64,000 bases of DNA. Origin: Dasypus novemcinctus. Taxonomy: Eukaryota > Chordata > Mammalia > Cingulata > Dasypodidae. Positions 24,480 to 49,011 of the stretch are shown here, piece after piece (within the stretch, counting starts at the first letter, position 1; every line of letters begins with the position of its first letter). Made by a program: the position numbers and the translations under genes. The notes under the pieces are model-generated. The model was not told where the DNA came from, searched no databases, and saw nothing but the letters and a program-made list of their open reading frames with translations. Location: assembly GCF_030445035.2 (NCBI RefSeq), contig NC_080677.1:27725513-27789512 (forward strand), written 5' to 3'.

Positions 24480-24660
24480 AACACTACCATTTACTGAGCC
24501 CTAAGCTATGTCCCAGGCTTGATCTAAAAGGTTTTATATGTATTAACTGTGTCATTTTACAGATGATGACGCAGAAGCACAGGGAGGTTAACTAGTTTTG
24601 CCAAGCCTATATAAATAGTAGGTATTGGAGTTGATCCCTTCTTACTCCAGAGCTCAGTTG
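24480..24660 (-). mobile_element. MIR SINE (reverse)
   Basis: Reverse-orientation MIR text: 'tttactgagccctaagct', 'cattttacagatgatgac', 'cacagggaggttaact' and 'ttggagttgatcc'. A TCA/ATC-rich simple repeat precedes it at about 24440-24480. Confidence 0.8.
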
Positions 24661-25212
24661 CTTTTTGTTAATAACAAACTGCATGACTCGGTGTGTATCT
24701 GTGTAGGTCAATCTCTCTGTATCTTAGCTTGTTCACTGTTCAGATATGGAACACTTTTCTTGGTGTTATGAGGCTTAAATGAGGTAAAAATTTGTCACAT
24801 GTAAAAGACTTCTATTTTTATACAAGCAAATAGTGACTTGCATAGTCAGTCCATTTTATCCAGTTTGATCGTAGGAAATAATAACCACAAAAGCTTCATT
24901 TCCATTTGTTTTGTGTAGAAGCAACTCAGGTAAGAAATAATAAGTCTGAATTCCAAAATGGAATCTTATTTAGCCTGAAACTAGGTTATTGGTTGCAGGG
25001 TGGAGGCAGGGAGGAGGGTTCCAAGTCTAATATAGCTTTGTTATGAGTCTGCTTTTGAGAGCAAGAGATGTATAGTGTTTGGCATGGGCATTATTTGTAT
25101 ATCACTTTGAAATAAGATCACAGGCCAGTAAGGCATGCCTGAAGGCCTTGGGGGGGAGGGGGAGAGGCATTTGTCTTGCTGGGTAACTGCAGAAAATGCT
25201 TTGACATTCTTC

Positions 25213-25760
25213 TGTATTAGTCAGCCAAAGGGGTGCTGATGCAAAATACCAGAAATTAGTTGGTTTTTATAAAGGATATTTATTTGGGGTAGGCGTTTAC
25301 AGATATCAGGCCATAAAGCATAAGTTACTTCCCTCAGCAAAGTCTATTTTCACGTGTTGGAACCAGATGGCTGCCAATGTCTGCAAGGGTTCAGGCTTCC
25401 TGGGTTCCTCTCTTCCAGGGTCTTGCTTCTCTCTGGGCTCAAGGTTCCTCTTTTCCTGGGACTTGCTTTTCTTTCCTCTGTGTGCTTACTTCCTGGGGCT
25501 CCAGCTTAAGGCTTCAGCATCAAACTCCAACATCAAAACTCCAACACCAAAACCCCTTGTATCAAAAGCTCCAACTCTGTCTTTTGCCATGTCTTTTACC
25601 TGTGAGTCCCCACCCACCAAGGGATGGGGACTTGAGTACCCTAATGATGTAGCCCAATCAAAGTCCTAATCATAACTCAATCATGCCCAGTAATAGACCA
25701 GATTACAAACATAATCCAATTTCTATTTTTGGAATTCATAACCATATCAAACCACTACAC
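25213..25760 (-). repeat. 3' LTR of the MaLR-like provirus
   Basis: Read on minus, it runs from 'tgtagtggtttgatatgg' (near 25760) to 'ggctgactaataca' (25213), so it has TG...CA ends. It aligns along nearly its whole length with 27763-28250. The plus-strand ORFs of 91-100 residues lie inside it and are shadows. Confidence 0.8.
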
Positions 25761-27185
25761 TCCACCTTCTGAATTCCAAAAAGACATTAGAATATTTGAA
25801 AAAACCTTAAATCAGTAACAATGCAAGTACTAAATCATATCAAAATCAATTTAAAGAAATAATTTCTCTTGGGGCAAAGTCCTGTCTGCTATAGACCTCT
25901 GAAATTTACAAAACAATTTATCTGTTTCCAGTACACAAATGGACAAAGAATAAACATTTTCATTAAAATAAGGAGAAATTGAGAGGGAAACAGATGTCAC
26001 AGGTTCTCTACAGTTCAGTAAACCTGCAGGGAATCCTTCATTTGATTTCAGTCTGAGAGTCAATCTTAAGATGATGGTTTCTATATCTCGGTGCCTTATG
26101 GGAACCCACTCTTTCCACATGCTTACCCTATGGCCATTTTCTGGGTTCCACCCTCATCAAGCATCTGGGTCTTGACCAAGCTCCAAATCTCACCCTAAAA
26201 GAGTGTTGGGGTGATTGCCACACCTTACCCAATCTTTGAGTTAGAGTCTTAACCCCCCTAGTACAGTGATATGAAGACAACATTCCCCCTAACCTTTGGC
26301 AAACAGGCTCAACTCAGAGCAACAAGTTGACCACCTGGCCTTCCCTGACATTTGGTATACAGGCTCAACCCTCTCAGAGCAACGAGAGGCCACCTTCCCT
26401 TCCCTAATCCATGGGGGACAGGTCCACCCCTCTCAGACCTGTGGGGTCCTGAGCTTAACCACCATAATCCTTGGGGAATGTGCGCCACCCTCTCTGTACC
26501 CTGGGGCAGCAAAACTCTCCCAGAACATCGGGTGGGAATGTCCTCCCTCTTCAACTGCTGGTGCAAACTCACTCTCTCTGTACACATGGATGGTGTTTCT
26601 CTCTTGGCCCAAGGTGAAGTCTTAATTCCAGATCTCAGCTTCCATGGTTTTCCTTTTAAGGCTGTTTCTCCTTCAATCTCTCCTTTCCATGTCCATTTTA
26701 GTCCAAGCTGACAGTGGTTTTGTTCATACAGCTCTTTCAAAAAGTCTGTTGGTTTAGCATGCAAGAAGCAGGGGTCCAAGCCATCAGATAGTAAGGCTTT
26801 CCACAAGTCTTTCTGAGATATACATCTTCAATCCTCATTTACAACTTCCAAGTTTAGTTAAGTCCTCCCATGGGACATTTTCATCTGGGAGCTTGATTTC
26901 CAGAGGCTTGTAATTTCCAGAATCAATTGCTGTTTTCTTTGTGCCTGACAGTTAAGTCCTCAGCATATCTCTCTCATATAGCATTTTGCTATAAGCTGCA
27001 AGCAGAAGCCAAGCCGCATTCTCCAGTTTTACTTTGGAAATTTCTTCAGCTAAATGCCCAGGCTCACCATTTTCAAATTCTGCCTTCTATGAAACACCAG
27101 GAGTTAATCTTGCTAAATTCTCTGCAACTTTAAAACATGTATTGCCTTTCCTTCAGTTTCCAGTAATAGCTTCATTTACTTTTAA

Positions 27186-27577
27186 AAAAAAAAAGATTTA
27201 TTTCTCTCCCCTTCCCTCCCCCGCCCCTAGTTGTCTGCTCTGTGTGTCCATTCGCTGTGTATTCTTTTGTGTCCACTGTATTCTTGTCAGCGGCACCCGG
27301 AATCTGTGTCTCGTTTAGTTGCGTCTTCTTGCTGCATCAGCTCTCCCTGTGTGTGGCGCCATTCCTGGGCAGGCTGCACTTTTTTCGTGTGGGGCGGCTC
27401 TCCTTACCGGGCGCACTCCTTGCGCGTGGGGCTCCCTTACATAGGGGACACCCCTGCGTGGCAGGGCACTCCTTGAGCACAACAGCACTGCATGTGGGCC
27501 AGCTCACTGCATGGGTCAGGAGGTGGTATGGTAGGTGGTAAGTGGACACTCTATCTGTTGGGCCAAATCCCCTTCCC
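27186..27577 (-). mobile_element. DAS-type SINE inside the MaLR interior
   Basis: Reverse-orientation DAS SINE with a near-perfect TSD, 'catttacttttaa' and 'catttacttctaa' (27173-27185 and 27578-27590). The tRNA-like head region (about 27500-27577) is degraded, with a deletion where the B-box should be. It was inserted after the MaLR element, giving a relative age order. Confidence 0.9.
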
Positions 27578-27762
27578 CATTTACTTCTAAGGGATCATAA
27601 AAAGTCTCTTTAGCATGCATATTTTTATCAACAAAGTGATCTAGGCCTTTCCATTAATCATTTCACAATTCCTCCAAAAAATACCCCTTACCCATTTATA
27701 AAACCGTTCCAGCATTTTGGTAATTGCGAAAGCACTTTCCCACTCCTTGGTACCAAATTCTG

Positions 27763-28250
27763 TTTTAGTCAGCCAAAGGGGTGCTGACATAAAATACCAG
27801 AAATTGGTTGGTTTTTATAAAGGGTATTTATTTGGGGTAGGAGTTTACAGTTATCAGGCCATAAAGCATAAGCTACTTCCCTCACCAAAGTCTATTTTCA
27901 CATGTTGGAGCCAGATGGCTGCCAACATCTGCGAGGGTTCAGGCTTCCTGGGTTCCTCCCTTCCAGAGTCTTGCTTCTCTCTGGGCTCAGGGTTCCTCTC
28001 TTCCTGGGGCTTGCTTTCCTTTCCTCTGTGTGCTTACTTCCCAGGGCTCCAGCTTAAGGCTGCAGCATCAAACTCCAACATCAGAAACTCTTGCATCAAA
28101 AGCCCCAACTCTGTCCTTTGCCACCAAGGGGTGGGGACTTGATGCCCTAATGACATGGCCCAATCAAAGCCCTAACCATAACTCAATCACACCCAGTAAT
28201 AGACCAGATTACAAACATAATCCAATCTCTATTTTGGAAACCATATGCAT
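27763..28250 (-). repeat. 5' LTR of the MaLR-like provirus
   Basis: Direct copy of the 25213-25760 LTR, shorter because of a deletion near 28125 (the 'gccatgtcttttacctgtg' part is absent) and a degraded outer end near 28245. The TSD on this side cannot be matched to the other flank. Confidence 0.75.
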
Positions 28251-29030
28251 AATGATTTAAGATGTTTTAAGTAGAGTTGGAGTGAAACATATTATGATAT
28301 ATGCATGAGTTTTTGCAACTTATTTATGGAAAATGTGGCAGAAAAAAAGGTAGGGGATATAAAAAGATTAGAGTACTTGTATTATCTGAGTTCTTGTCTT
28401 AGATTTTCCTCATGTGCTGTAAATACTAGTCCAAACACCTACTTTCTGATCTTTTAATGTTTCCACCTATAAAGGAAACTTGTTAATTGCCTACCTTCTT
28501 AGAGTGCTTCAGCTGTGTTCTAACAGTGAAACATCTAGATACATTTGAAAGTCTATTCCTATTTCCAAAATTTTTGTAATTGGCTATTTTATACATACTT
28601 ACTCTACAAGGGAAGGAATTGTTAGCCTTGAGAAAACAAGGAACCCTTAACCTGACCTACCTAATCAAATATGTATATTTAATTGAGCTTGTCAAATGTG
28701 GAATAGACCCGTTGGGAGGAAAGGAAAAACAGAGACCTTTCCCGTTTTCCACAGCAAAGTCATCTGTTTCATTCTTCCTCTATGAATAAAGATGAAAGAT
28801 TGGGACTGATAAGCAAAGAAGAAGTCAAAACTGTAAAAACAAAAATAAAGTCCACATGTCATTTCTTCTTTCTACTGTATCCCCAGTTTGTCATTCAGTG
28901 ATTTTCACTAACAAATGAATTCTTGAAAGGCGTCTTTAGCTGGAAAAAAGAAAAAAAAAAAAAAAAAGAAAGAGAAACAAAAGGGTTGTTAGAATAAAGT
29001 ACAGGAAAAATTGAATTGTAAATTAGGCAC
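28251..29030. other. Unassigned intergenic DNA
   Basis: No gene or clear repeat. An A-rich simple stretch lies at about 28946-28980. The 69-codon ORF at 28580-28789 shows no domain or splice context. Confidence 0.5.
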
Positions 29031-29035
29031 TTCAT

Positions 29036-29226
29036 CTAGAAAAATAATTTTCAACTCTACCTGCACATGAAAATAACCTGGGGAGGAGGGGGCCTTTAAA
29101 ATTTGTTTGATACCTGGACCCCACCCTTGGTGATTCTTACTGAATTTAATGGGTGGGGCCTTGGTATCATTGTTTTTTTTGTACTCTCTAGTCAGTCTAA
29201 ACTGCAGCCAGGATTGAGGACCACTG
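29036..29226 (+). mobile_element. MER5A-like hAT DNA transposon relic
   Basis: Non-autonomous hAT-Charlie type. The left part reads 'ttttcaactctacctgcaca' and 'aaataacctggggag', then 'tacctggaccccaccctt' and 'gggtggggcct', ending in 'ggattgaggaccactgg', the complement of a MER5-type terminal repeat. It has been inactive since before the primate radiation. The 96-residue antisense ORF is a shadow. Confidence 0.8.
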
Positions 29227-29239
29227 GGTAGACTAACCA

Positions 29240-29690
29240 TCCAGACCACTATGTGGGTCTTGGTTTCTAGGGTTCTCACATCCTGAACAAAAAGTACATG
29301 AACTACAAACTATATTTGGAAACAGCATTGGCTGTTCACCATGGACTAAAGACAGTAAAGGTTCTGAGTGGTGTGGACCAGCCTCTCGGTTCCTCTTCCA
29401 TGCTCTTTGTTGGAGAGTTGGGAGAATAAACCAGGAAGTACCACTGAATGTTGGGAGATCCTTGGGGATTCTAAATGCTACGTTTTTCCTCCCGTACCAT
29501 ATCTGAAATCATCTGCCTCACTGTCAAAGCCATCAAGCCCCATTATTTATCCAACTTTGTTCCTTCTACAGCCCAAACTGTTATCTCATCCCTAATCAGA
29601 TCTTTCCCTCCACTGTCTCCTGAGACTGCCAAGCTTGTTCCCATCTCATTTTTACATTAAGCATTTGTTAACATTCTGAGTACTGTTCAA
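29240..29690. other. Unassigned C/T-rich sequence
   Basis: Contains short plus ORFs of 61-75 codons near 29368-29660 without domain similarity. It may be decayed L2/L3 sequence, but I cannot support a family. Confidence 0.35.
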
Positions 29691-29699
29691 CAGAAGGCA

Positions 29700-29960
29700 G
29701 AAAAGAATAAGCTTGCATTTATTGAGCTCTTGGTATTTGTGCTTGTAATAATAGCCAATATTCATCGAGTGGCTACTGTATGATGAGCACTGGGATAAAC
29801 ACTGCACATGATTTATTTTGCCCAACAATCCTGTTGTTTTTCTCATTCTTATTTAACAGAGGAAGAAACCGGAATAAAGAGAGGATGTGCTCAAGCTCAT
29901 ACATAGTAAAGGTGGGAGGGAGCCTGCCTTTTGATGCACATAGTCTCACTGCCTTTTGAT
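29700..29960 (-). mobile_element. MIR SINE (reverse)
   Basis: Reverse MIR text: 'tttattgagctcttggta', 'gtggctactgtatgatgag', 'cactgggataaacactgca', 'cagaggaagaaaccgga' and 'atgtgctcaagctcatac'. A second partial copy may be fused at the left end, since the starting motif occurs twice (29717 and 29759). Confidence 0.8.
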
Positions 29961-30059
29961 CCACATAGTTGCTACACAACCCCTAAGTCATTTTAAGAGA
30001 AGTGAAGAAGATAGGACCTATACAACTAACATAAACACACAGCAGTAGGTTATAAGTGT

Positions 30060-31200
30060 TTTAATAAAGGTGCAAATTGCTATGGAAGTTCCACGAAAAT
30101 AGGGATCCCTTTGGCCAGAGATCATCAAAGGAAGTCTCTGCAGGGGATGGGGTCTGACTTAGAACTTATTAAAGAGATATTTCACAGGAAAGCATGAGTT
30201 TAGGGGAATAAGATTTAAGTTTCATATAAGGACAGAATGGAGACAAGGCTAGGAAAGCAGATAGTCCCTGAGATTTAGGCAGAAATCACAGGTAGGCTCA
30301 AGTCTAGAGAGAAGAACTAGCAGTTGAAGTCTGATTCAGGCAAAGATTTGAAGAAAGAGGAAAGGGACTCAGGAGAAAATACAATACATCAGGAGCTGCG
30401 TTGTGCCAGGAAGCTGAGCTATGATCCAGGAGCTAAAATAGGGATGTAACAAAGGTAACAGGGCAGTAGGAAATGAAGAGAGGGGCATGATAATTCCAGG
30501 GCACGGAGCCTTTTCTGGTGCAAGATTGCCCTGGGAAGTATTTCTGTGATTTCTCCCTAATTCTCTGGGATATCCTGAAAGTACTCCCTGGGGACTCATC
30601 CTCAGTCAGGGAAAAAAGATGCAAGTGGTGCCTGATTTGGCCAAGGCCCTTGTAGCTCAGAGAGAAGGAGCTGGAGGTGGTGAGGAGGTTCCTCAGTTTT
30701 GCCATCACCAGGGAATTGGTTCTACTCCTGGGAACTAAAGTGTGGCAGGAGACTTGGCAATGATGTATGATTAGGTAATTGACTGACTCTGAGAAAACAG
30801 GATGAAAGGAGAATGAGGGGATGAGGCAGATTCGTGGTTCTGAGTCTGCAGGGCAAGAGTGGCAGTGCCATTGACAGGAAGAGGGTCAGGAAATGGATGG
30901 ATTTGGGGAAGTGATGAGATCAGATTTAGATCCTGAGTGAGACAAAAAGGCAAGGACTTCAGGGGAGAATATCTTGTGGACAGTAGGAAATGCTGGACTG
31001 GAATTCTGGACAGAGGAGGGAACAGGGTGGGGAAAGATGCCTGTGGAGAGAACATGAATGTGGAAGGATGGAACGGGGATGCCATGCTCTGAGCAAGCGT
31101 AGTCAGGGGAGGGAACAGGGATGGGTGGGAGGGCTGGGAGGGCTCACTGAAGCCGAAGGGTGTGAAAATCAAGGGGGTGGAGACTGAAAATACGCTATCA
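30060..31200 (+). mobile_element. L2-like LINE fragment (G/A-rich)
   Basis: Purine-rich plus-strand sequence with text typical of internal L2, such as 'ggatggatttggggaagtga' and the run of GAGG-rich blocks to 31170. It is strongly decayed. A 176-codon minus-strand ORF (30771-31301) is simply the antisense of this purine-rich strand: proline/serine-rich and domainless. Confidence 0.5.
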
Positions 31201-31597
31201 GATGGGTCTGGTGGGGCGCAGTTTCTAAAGAAGGAGCTTCCTAATTTCCTTCCTGGGATGTGATCACTGCTGGCCCATCTTCTTATACAAATTATAAACA
31301 TCCTTCTGGCGTTAGTTTCTCCATTGCTTTTCTGACTATTTCTTCATGTATTCCCCAGTAGGCCTTAGAATTCCTCTTGTTCTCTGAGACTGCCAGTGGG
31401 GTTGGCCTTTGAGGGCACCTCCCTGCATTTTCCCTGGCCCAGAGGCATCACCAGCCTTTCTCAGCTGCATGGAATCAACTTGGCGCATTTATGTTTCTCA
31501 GGTCAGGGATGGGAGCAACAGCCTCCTGACTCTAAGCCGGCCTCACTGGAGGCACCCACGGGTGCATGAGCCTCCCTGCAGCTGGGAGATTCGTTAA

Positions 31598-32125
31598 GTA
31601 TAAATCAGATCATGGGACAATCTTGCTTAAGACCCATAATAGCTCTCCATAGCCATTGGAAAAATAACTGGGGACTCAGCTTGCTGGCCACAGCCGCGGG
31701 TCGGCCCTGCCCACTTCTTTCAGACCCCTCACTCACTGTATCCAGAGATGCAGGCTGCTTCACTGTCACGGGGCCTTTAAACTTTCTATTCCTCCTGCTT
31801 AAACGTTCTTTCCCCGGAACGTCGCCTGGCTTCCCCCTCCTGCATTCAGGTCTTATTCAGCTACCTTCCCTTCAGCCCGCCTTCCTCAGCAGCTAAACTA
31901 GTGCCTCCGCCATCCCGTGTCACTCTCCAGCCTATTACCATAGTGACCTCTCCATGGCATTTGTCAGTATCTGGAATTATCTTATTGATGTGTTTCTTGT
32001 TAATTTTTTCCCCTTCTCTCGCTCTCCCACTCTCCACCCAAGTCTTCATTAGGAGAAATTCTATCTTGTTCACAGCTCTGTCTCCATCACTGGAAGAATT
32101 CCCTGGACTTTGTAGCTGCTCCCTC
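31598..32125 (+). mobile_element. L2 LINE 3' region
   Basis: Good L2 3'-end text: 'gacccataatagctctcc', 'gggcctttaaactttct', 'ctgcattcaggtcttatt' and 'tttgtcagtatctggaatt', ending near 'ttcacagctctgtctccatc'. It lies downstream of the ITPRID1 stop codon, so it could overlap the 3' UTR of that gene if the transcript extends this far. ORFs here in both strands are shadows. Confidence 0.8.
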
Positions 32126-32334
32126 GTTACCTCTGCTGGCCTGGCTGACTCGGGCTTTTGGACAGTCTGGTTTCTCTGAGGTCTCGACCCTCTTGTCCAC
32201 TTCCTCAACTGGGCTCTTCCCCTCCGTGATACCCAACCTGATCTTGGTCAGACTTCCTGCTGCGCTCTTGTTCATAAAATCCTGTTATTGCCTTCAAAGC
32301 ATGTTCAGTTATAAAATTGTAAATGTATTCCTGT

Positions 32335-32425
32335 GTTTACATTCTGCCTCCCCCACCAGCCTGTAAGTTCCTCCAGGGCAGAGACCGTGTCTCCTGTGGT
32401 CACCAGAGAATTCCTGCGCACACAA
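32335..32425 (+). mobile_element. L2/MIR 3'-end fragment
   Basis: 'ccagcctgtaagttcctcc', 'agggcagagaccgtgtctcc' and a following degenerate end match the conserved L2 3' terminus. It sits about 200 bp downstream (on minus) of the ITPRID1 stop and may be part of the 3' UTR. Confidence 0.7.
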
Positions 32426-32625
32426 TAGTTATCCTGTCTTGAAGGAGTGTTGAAATCTACTCTGCTCAGTTTTAACCATTAAGTAGAATAGCTAAAAAAA
32501 GCTGAGGAAATGTTCACTGACACTTCTCCTTGAGAAATAAAGGGGCTCTACTGGGTCAACTTTAGATTTCCTTGTTAGGGCTAGAACCTGCTCTTACATT
32601 CGCAGGAAGGTCATCAAGTCCACTC

Positions 32626-44444
<11,819 letters not shown>

Positions 44445-44512
44445 TCAGGAAGTCCATGTGAAACTGCAGCACTGTTTCCTGATACAAGAATAAAAAGGAA
44501 ACAAAGGAAGTT

Positions 44513-44945
44513 TTAAAACTTTGGGAAACGGATTTGACTCAACTGACAGAGCATCCACCTACCACATTCAGGGTTCAAACCCAGGGCCTCCTGACCTGTA
44601 TGGTGAGCTGGCCAAGCATGGTGCTGATGCACACAAGGAGTGCCATGCCACGCAGGGGTGTCTCCCACATAGAGGAGCCCCACGTGCAAGGAGTGTGCCC
44701 CATAAGAAGAGCCGCCCCTTGTGAAGAAAGTGCAGTCTTCCCAGGAGTGGCGCCGCACACAAGGAGAGCTGACACAGCAAGATGATGCAACCAAAGAGAC
44801 AGATACCTGGTGCCACTGACAAGAATACAAGTGGACACAGAAGAATACAACTGAACACAAAGGGACACAGAGAGCAGACAACTGGGTGGGGGGGGGGGTG
44901 GAGAAGAGGAGAGAAATAAATAAAACTTAAATAAAAAAACAAAAA
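44513..44945 (+). mobile_element. DAS-type SINE (diverged)
   Basis: Plus-strand DAS SINE with a head 'gggaaacggatttgactcaa' and B-box-like 'gggttcaaaccc' (44570-44581). Then follows the conserved body with 'gccatgccacgcaggggtg', a G-run (44886-44898) and the AAATAAA-rich tail. More substitutions than the other copies make this an older insertion. The TSD is weak ('aaaact'). Confidence 0.88.
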
Positions 44946-44949
44946 AAAC

Positions 44950-46109
44950 TAACAGTATGGGCATGAAATGAATCTTTACTTAGGTGAAGAAAATCCAGAA
45001 GAAAACATCTGCATTCTGTGCCGCTGTAATAAGACAATAAAAAATCAAAATTTACATATCCTTTTATATATATTTCCTTTTACTAAATTTTGGGTGAGAA
45101 TCCCTTATTAACTTCAGCTGGACTGTGTTTATATGACTATTACTACTCCATGCTCATGTTCTAGACTGCTGTTCTTGTCAGTTGAGAGGGGCTGAAACAA
45201 GCAGAGAAAGATCATTATTAAATGTGGGCAGGTGAAGACTTTGCAAACAAGAGCTTCTGGAAATTCTAAACCTATGTGTATATTCTGAGGCAAATATTGT
45301 GCTATTATTGTGGGGTTGCGGGACTGGGTAGATACTAGTTTTTCTGACAAAGATTAAATTATAGAATTTTTTTCTCTTTTTTTAAAATGAGAAAGGCTTC
45401 CAGCTATACTACAGTCTAGGCTAGAATAAGAAATCCATTGGGGAAATGGATTAGATTGTACCCTCCCCTAGATTACAATGAGCAGATGGAGGAGCCTTGT
45501 TTGTCCTAGGAGAAAAGCCTGGGCATGTGTCTGAGAAGTGCCATGAAAGGAAAAGTTAATTGTTGGAGATGTAATGCTTGGGTGTCAGGAATATGAGTGG
45601 GGGGATTTGCCTTAGCTTGAAGAACTAACTACTGCAGAAAGATTCAGAGCACCAAACCCAGGTCCAAGCTAGGCCCAATCTTGGAGGACAACTGTGCCAG
45701 TCAGGGAAACAATGCCTCATTTCCCTGTAGGGCTATCTCCTACCACCACCTCAATTGCCCAGACATCTGAGCAAAGATGGTCAGTGGAGGCATGGTCCCA
45801 GGAGTGGCCCACCCTGCCCAAATTCCAATGACTTCACCTGGAGCCCAAAATATAGAGAAAGAAAAAATAGAGAGACTTAACTTTTTAGAATTTAAAACAA
45901 TAAATTCCAAATCCTTTAATTCAGTCCCAAGTAAAATTAAATACAGAAAGGCAAAGGGCATAAGTTTTTAAAAGCTGAATCCTACAGGTTAAGTGAATCT
46001 GAGTAGTTCTGAGAAAACAATATCAAGATCTAGCCTTTGCTTCTTGTTATATAGGTATAAAGGTCAAATATGGAAGATATCTACTTGTAAGAGACCTAAC
46101 GGAAACTTC
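44950..46109. other. Unassigned DNA upstream of the HAL1 nest
   Basis: About 1.2 kb without a recognised gene or repeat. Overlapping plus and minus ORFs at 45740-45971 are mutually antisense and domainless. If the 53.2-kb candidate exon is real, this is ITPRID1 intron. Confidence 0.5.
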
Positions 46110-46876
46110 TGCTTCTGTTCAAGACGGAGTAAAAGGAATCATTTTTATTCTTACCTGAAACCACTAAAACACTGGACAAAATATGTAAAAAAAGCAATGG
46201 TTTGCAAAACAATGGGCATCAGGCAATGAAGGGCCAAAATCCCTGAGAGACAAGAACAAATGAAGTGAACCCTGTGATTGCCCCAGATTACTAACTTGAG
46301 AGAGTTTTCAGGTCATGTTGTATCAATGGTTAATGCAGGTAAAAAGACAGGCAGAATCTCTAAATTGAGGATACAGAGCTGAGAATCCAGGGAGACTGAG
46401 TTAGCTAGAATTCATAGGACAGAGTACCAGACAGGTTAGAAATGCACACAGAGAGAACTCTAGAGAACTGCAGAGAGTTCCTTTTATACTGATCAGTGAA
46501 TGTATGTGAAGAAACTACCAAAAACTGTGGAAAGAATTATCTGAAAGAATTAGAGGGTATAGGATCCAGCACTCACTCAGGGCTGAGAAGATAGCATGTG
46601 CCATATTGGGAAAGCTCATAATTCTCAGGGCATTGGGGGTAGAGTACTGAGAAGGGTCTTGCCTCAAGAATGGGGGATAATTATCCCTACAATGAGCACT
46701 GCTGTAGCTCCACCTAACAAGTGTTAAGTGCAAGATATTAAAGGATCAAACATGGTTTCTAAGTAACAAAGCTGTGACTCAAAACTAAGTTCAAAATATT
46801 TATAAGAACACAATAATATACAGTACCCACAAGGTAAAATTCACAATGTCTGGCATTCAATCAAAAATATCAGACA
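46110..46876 (+). mobile_element. HAL1 element, 5' part
   Basis: HAL1-type 5' text: 'aagacggagtaaaaggaatc', 'aaaacactggacaaaatatg', 'gggcatcaggcaatgaagg' and, near the break, 'caaggtaaaattcacaatg' and 'tctggcattcaatcaaaaat'. The element is split at about 46876 by an L1 and resumes at 51672 in register ('accagacatgcacaaaag'). Confidence 0.75.
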
Positions 46877-47090
46877 GACAACCAGCAAGATGGCGGCAGA
46901 ATAAGGAGCTCCTAGAGTTGGCTCCTGCTACAGGGCAGTTAGCAAACACCCAGAGATCTCTGAAGCTAGCTGAAGCACCTTTTTGGGGGCTCTACGGGAC
47001 CAGAAGAGCATCCCGCAACATCTTTGAAGGACTGGAAGAAGGAGACTGCCCATTTGCAGAAAAGACTCGTAAATAGAGGCTCCATGCAGC

Positions 47091-47889
47091 GGAGGCCAGT
47101 ACCCATCCTTCACTGGAGGCACAAGCCATCTCAGGAGCTGTTTTGTGGCTGGAATCAGAAGCTCCACTTCCCCAAAATGGGGGAGGAAGAGACGGTTGGG
47201 CACCTATTTCAGCTACTGATGAGGAAATTCAGTGGGCTACAGTATAATCCTGAGAACAGCTAAAGCTTGAACCTGTCCAAGTCAGAAAGAGGCCAGGAGT
47301 TGCCATCTTAACTCTGCACCTGGAATGAGGGGAAGTGGGGCAGACTGAAAATCCCAGTGCTGGTGGAGACCAGCTTCTTCCCATCCAGATCATATTGCAG
47401 TTCTAGCCTAGGCCCCAGTGCCACCTCCAGCAGGGAGGAAGCTGCAGGGACCTGTGCAGGCCTCTCCAGGAAATTACTGGCCAAGCTGTGGAGGCCAGTG
47501 ATCATCCTGCTACTCTGGCAGCATGAGCCACCCCAGGAGCTGTTCTGTGATGGGAATTGGAAGCTCCATTTCCCAGAAACAGGGGAGGAGGAGATGGTTG
47601 GCTGCCGATTTGGGCTACTGATTGGTAGACTTGGCTGGCTAAGAGATAACTCTGGGGACAGGGTTATGTGAACCAGCCCAAATCAGAAAGAGGCCAGTAG
47701 CTTCTATTCTGACTCTGCCCCCAGCCTGAGGGGAAGCTGGGCTGAATGAAACTCTCAGTGTCAGCAGAAATCAGTTTCTTCATGCAGATCAGCCTGCAGC
47801 CTGCCTAGGCTTCAGCCCTGCCTGTGGCAGTAGGAGGCTGACGAGCTCTGCACCAGCTAAATAGGTAACTGCAGGTAACTGCTGCCCAC
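47091..47889 (+). promoter_or_regulatory. L1 5'-UTR tandem monomers (two ~400-bp units)
   Basis: The second unit (47490-47889) repeats the first (47091-47489) at a period of 399-401 bp, measured at three places: 'ggaggccagt' at 47091 and 47490, 'tcagaaagaggccag' at 47282 and 47683, and 'ttctt...cagatca' near 47380 and 47780. Rodent L1 promoters are built from such monomers, each carrying promoter activity. That this holds here is inference, but the layout is directly visible. Confidence 0.75.
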
Positions 47890-48157
47890 ACCTGCAGTTC
47901 CATCCCTGTCCCAGGCAGGGGAGAAAGGGATGTGAACCTTCATCAGTCTCTTTGGGCAACTACAGTCTAGGCCTGCACGTGGATTATTCCACATAGCCAT
48001 GATGCTGTCCCTACCCCTGTCAAAGGAAAAAGTTGGAAGAAGATTCATTGGTCCCTGGTGCAATGAGGGCAGCTTGAGCCTCCACAGTTTACAGCACCAA
48101 CTACATGCTTGGCTCCTACTGCACAACCAGTAAGGAAGAAATGACAGGAAGCCCTAA

Positions 48158-48997
<840 letters not shown>

Positions 48998-49011
48998 AAG
49001 AAGACATTGGA

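Larger units (their letters stand above)
25213..28250 (-). mobile_element. MaLR (ERVL-MaLR)-like provirus with two LTRs
   Basis: Two direct LTR copies on the minus strand (3' LTR at 25213-25760, 5' LTR at about 27763-28250) flank about 2.0 kb of interior that is interrupted by a DAS SINE. The interior has no gag or pol ORF. Next to the 5' LTR, on minus, it reads 'ttggtaccaaggagtggg', the start typical of MaLR internal sequences. MaLR elements are non-autonomous, mobilised by ERVL enzymes. The LTRs differ by several percent, so the insertion is old but post-dates early eutherian divergence. This exact LTR family looks xenarthran-specific to me (inference from unfamiliarity). Confidence 0.75.

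Noticed and set aside
26309-26806. 165-codon minus-strand ORF in the MaLR interior
   Set aside because: MaLR interiors are non-coding, and this ORF has no gag or pol similarity I can identify.
30771-31301. 176-codon minus-strand ORF rich in Pro and Ser
   Set aside because: It is the antisense of a purine-rich L2-like stretch, has no domain or splice context, and such ORFs appear by chance on the pyrimidine strand.
1-32000. PPP1R17, the gene next to ITPRID1 in human
   Set aside because: I looked for its repeated KKPRRKDTPALH motif and did not find it; it may lie beyond the left edge or its short exons may have escaped me.
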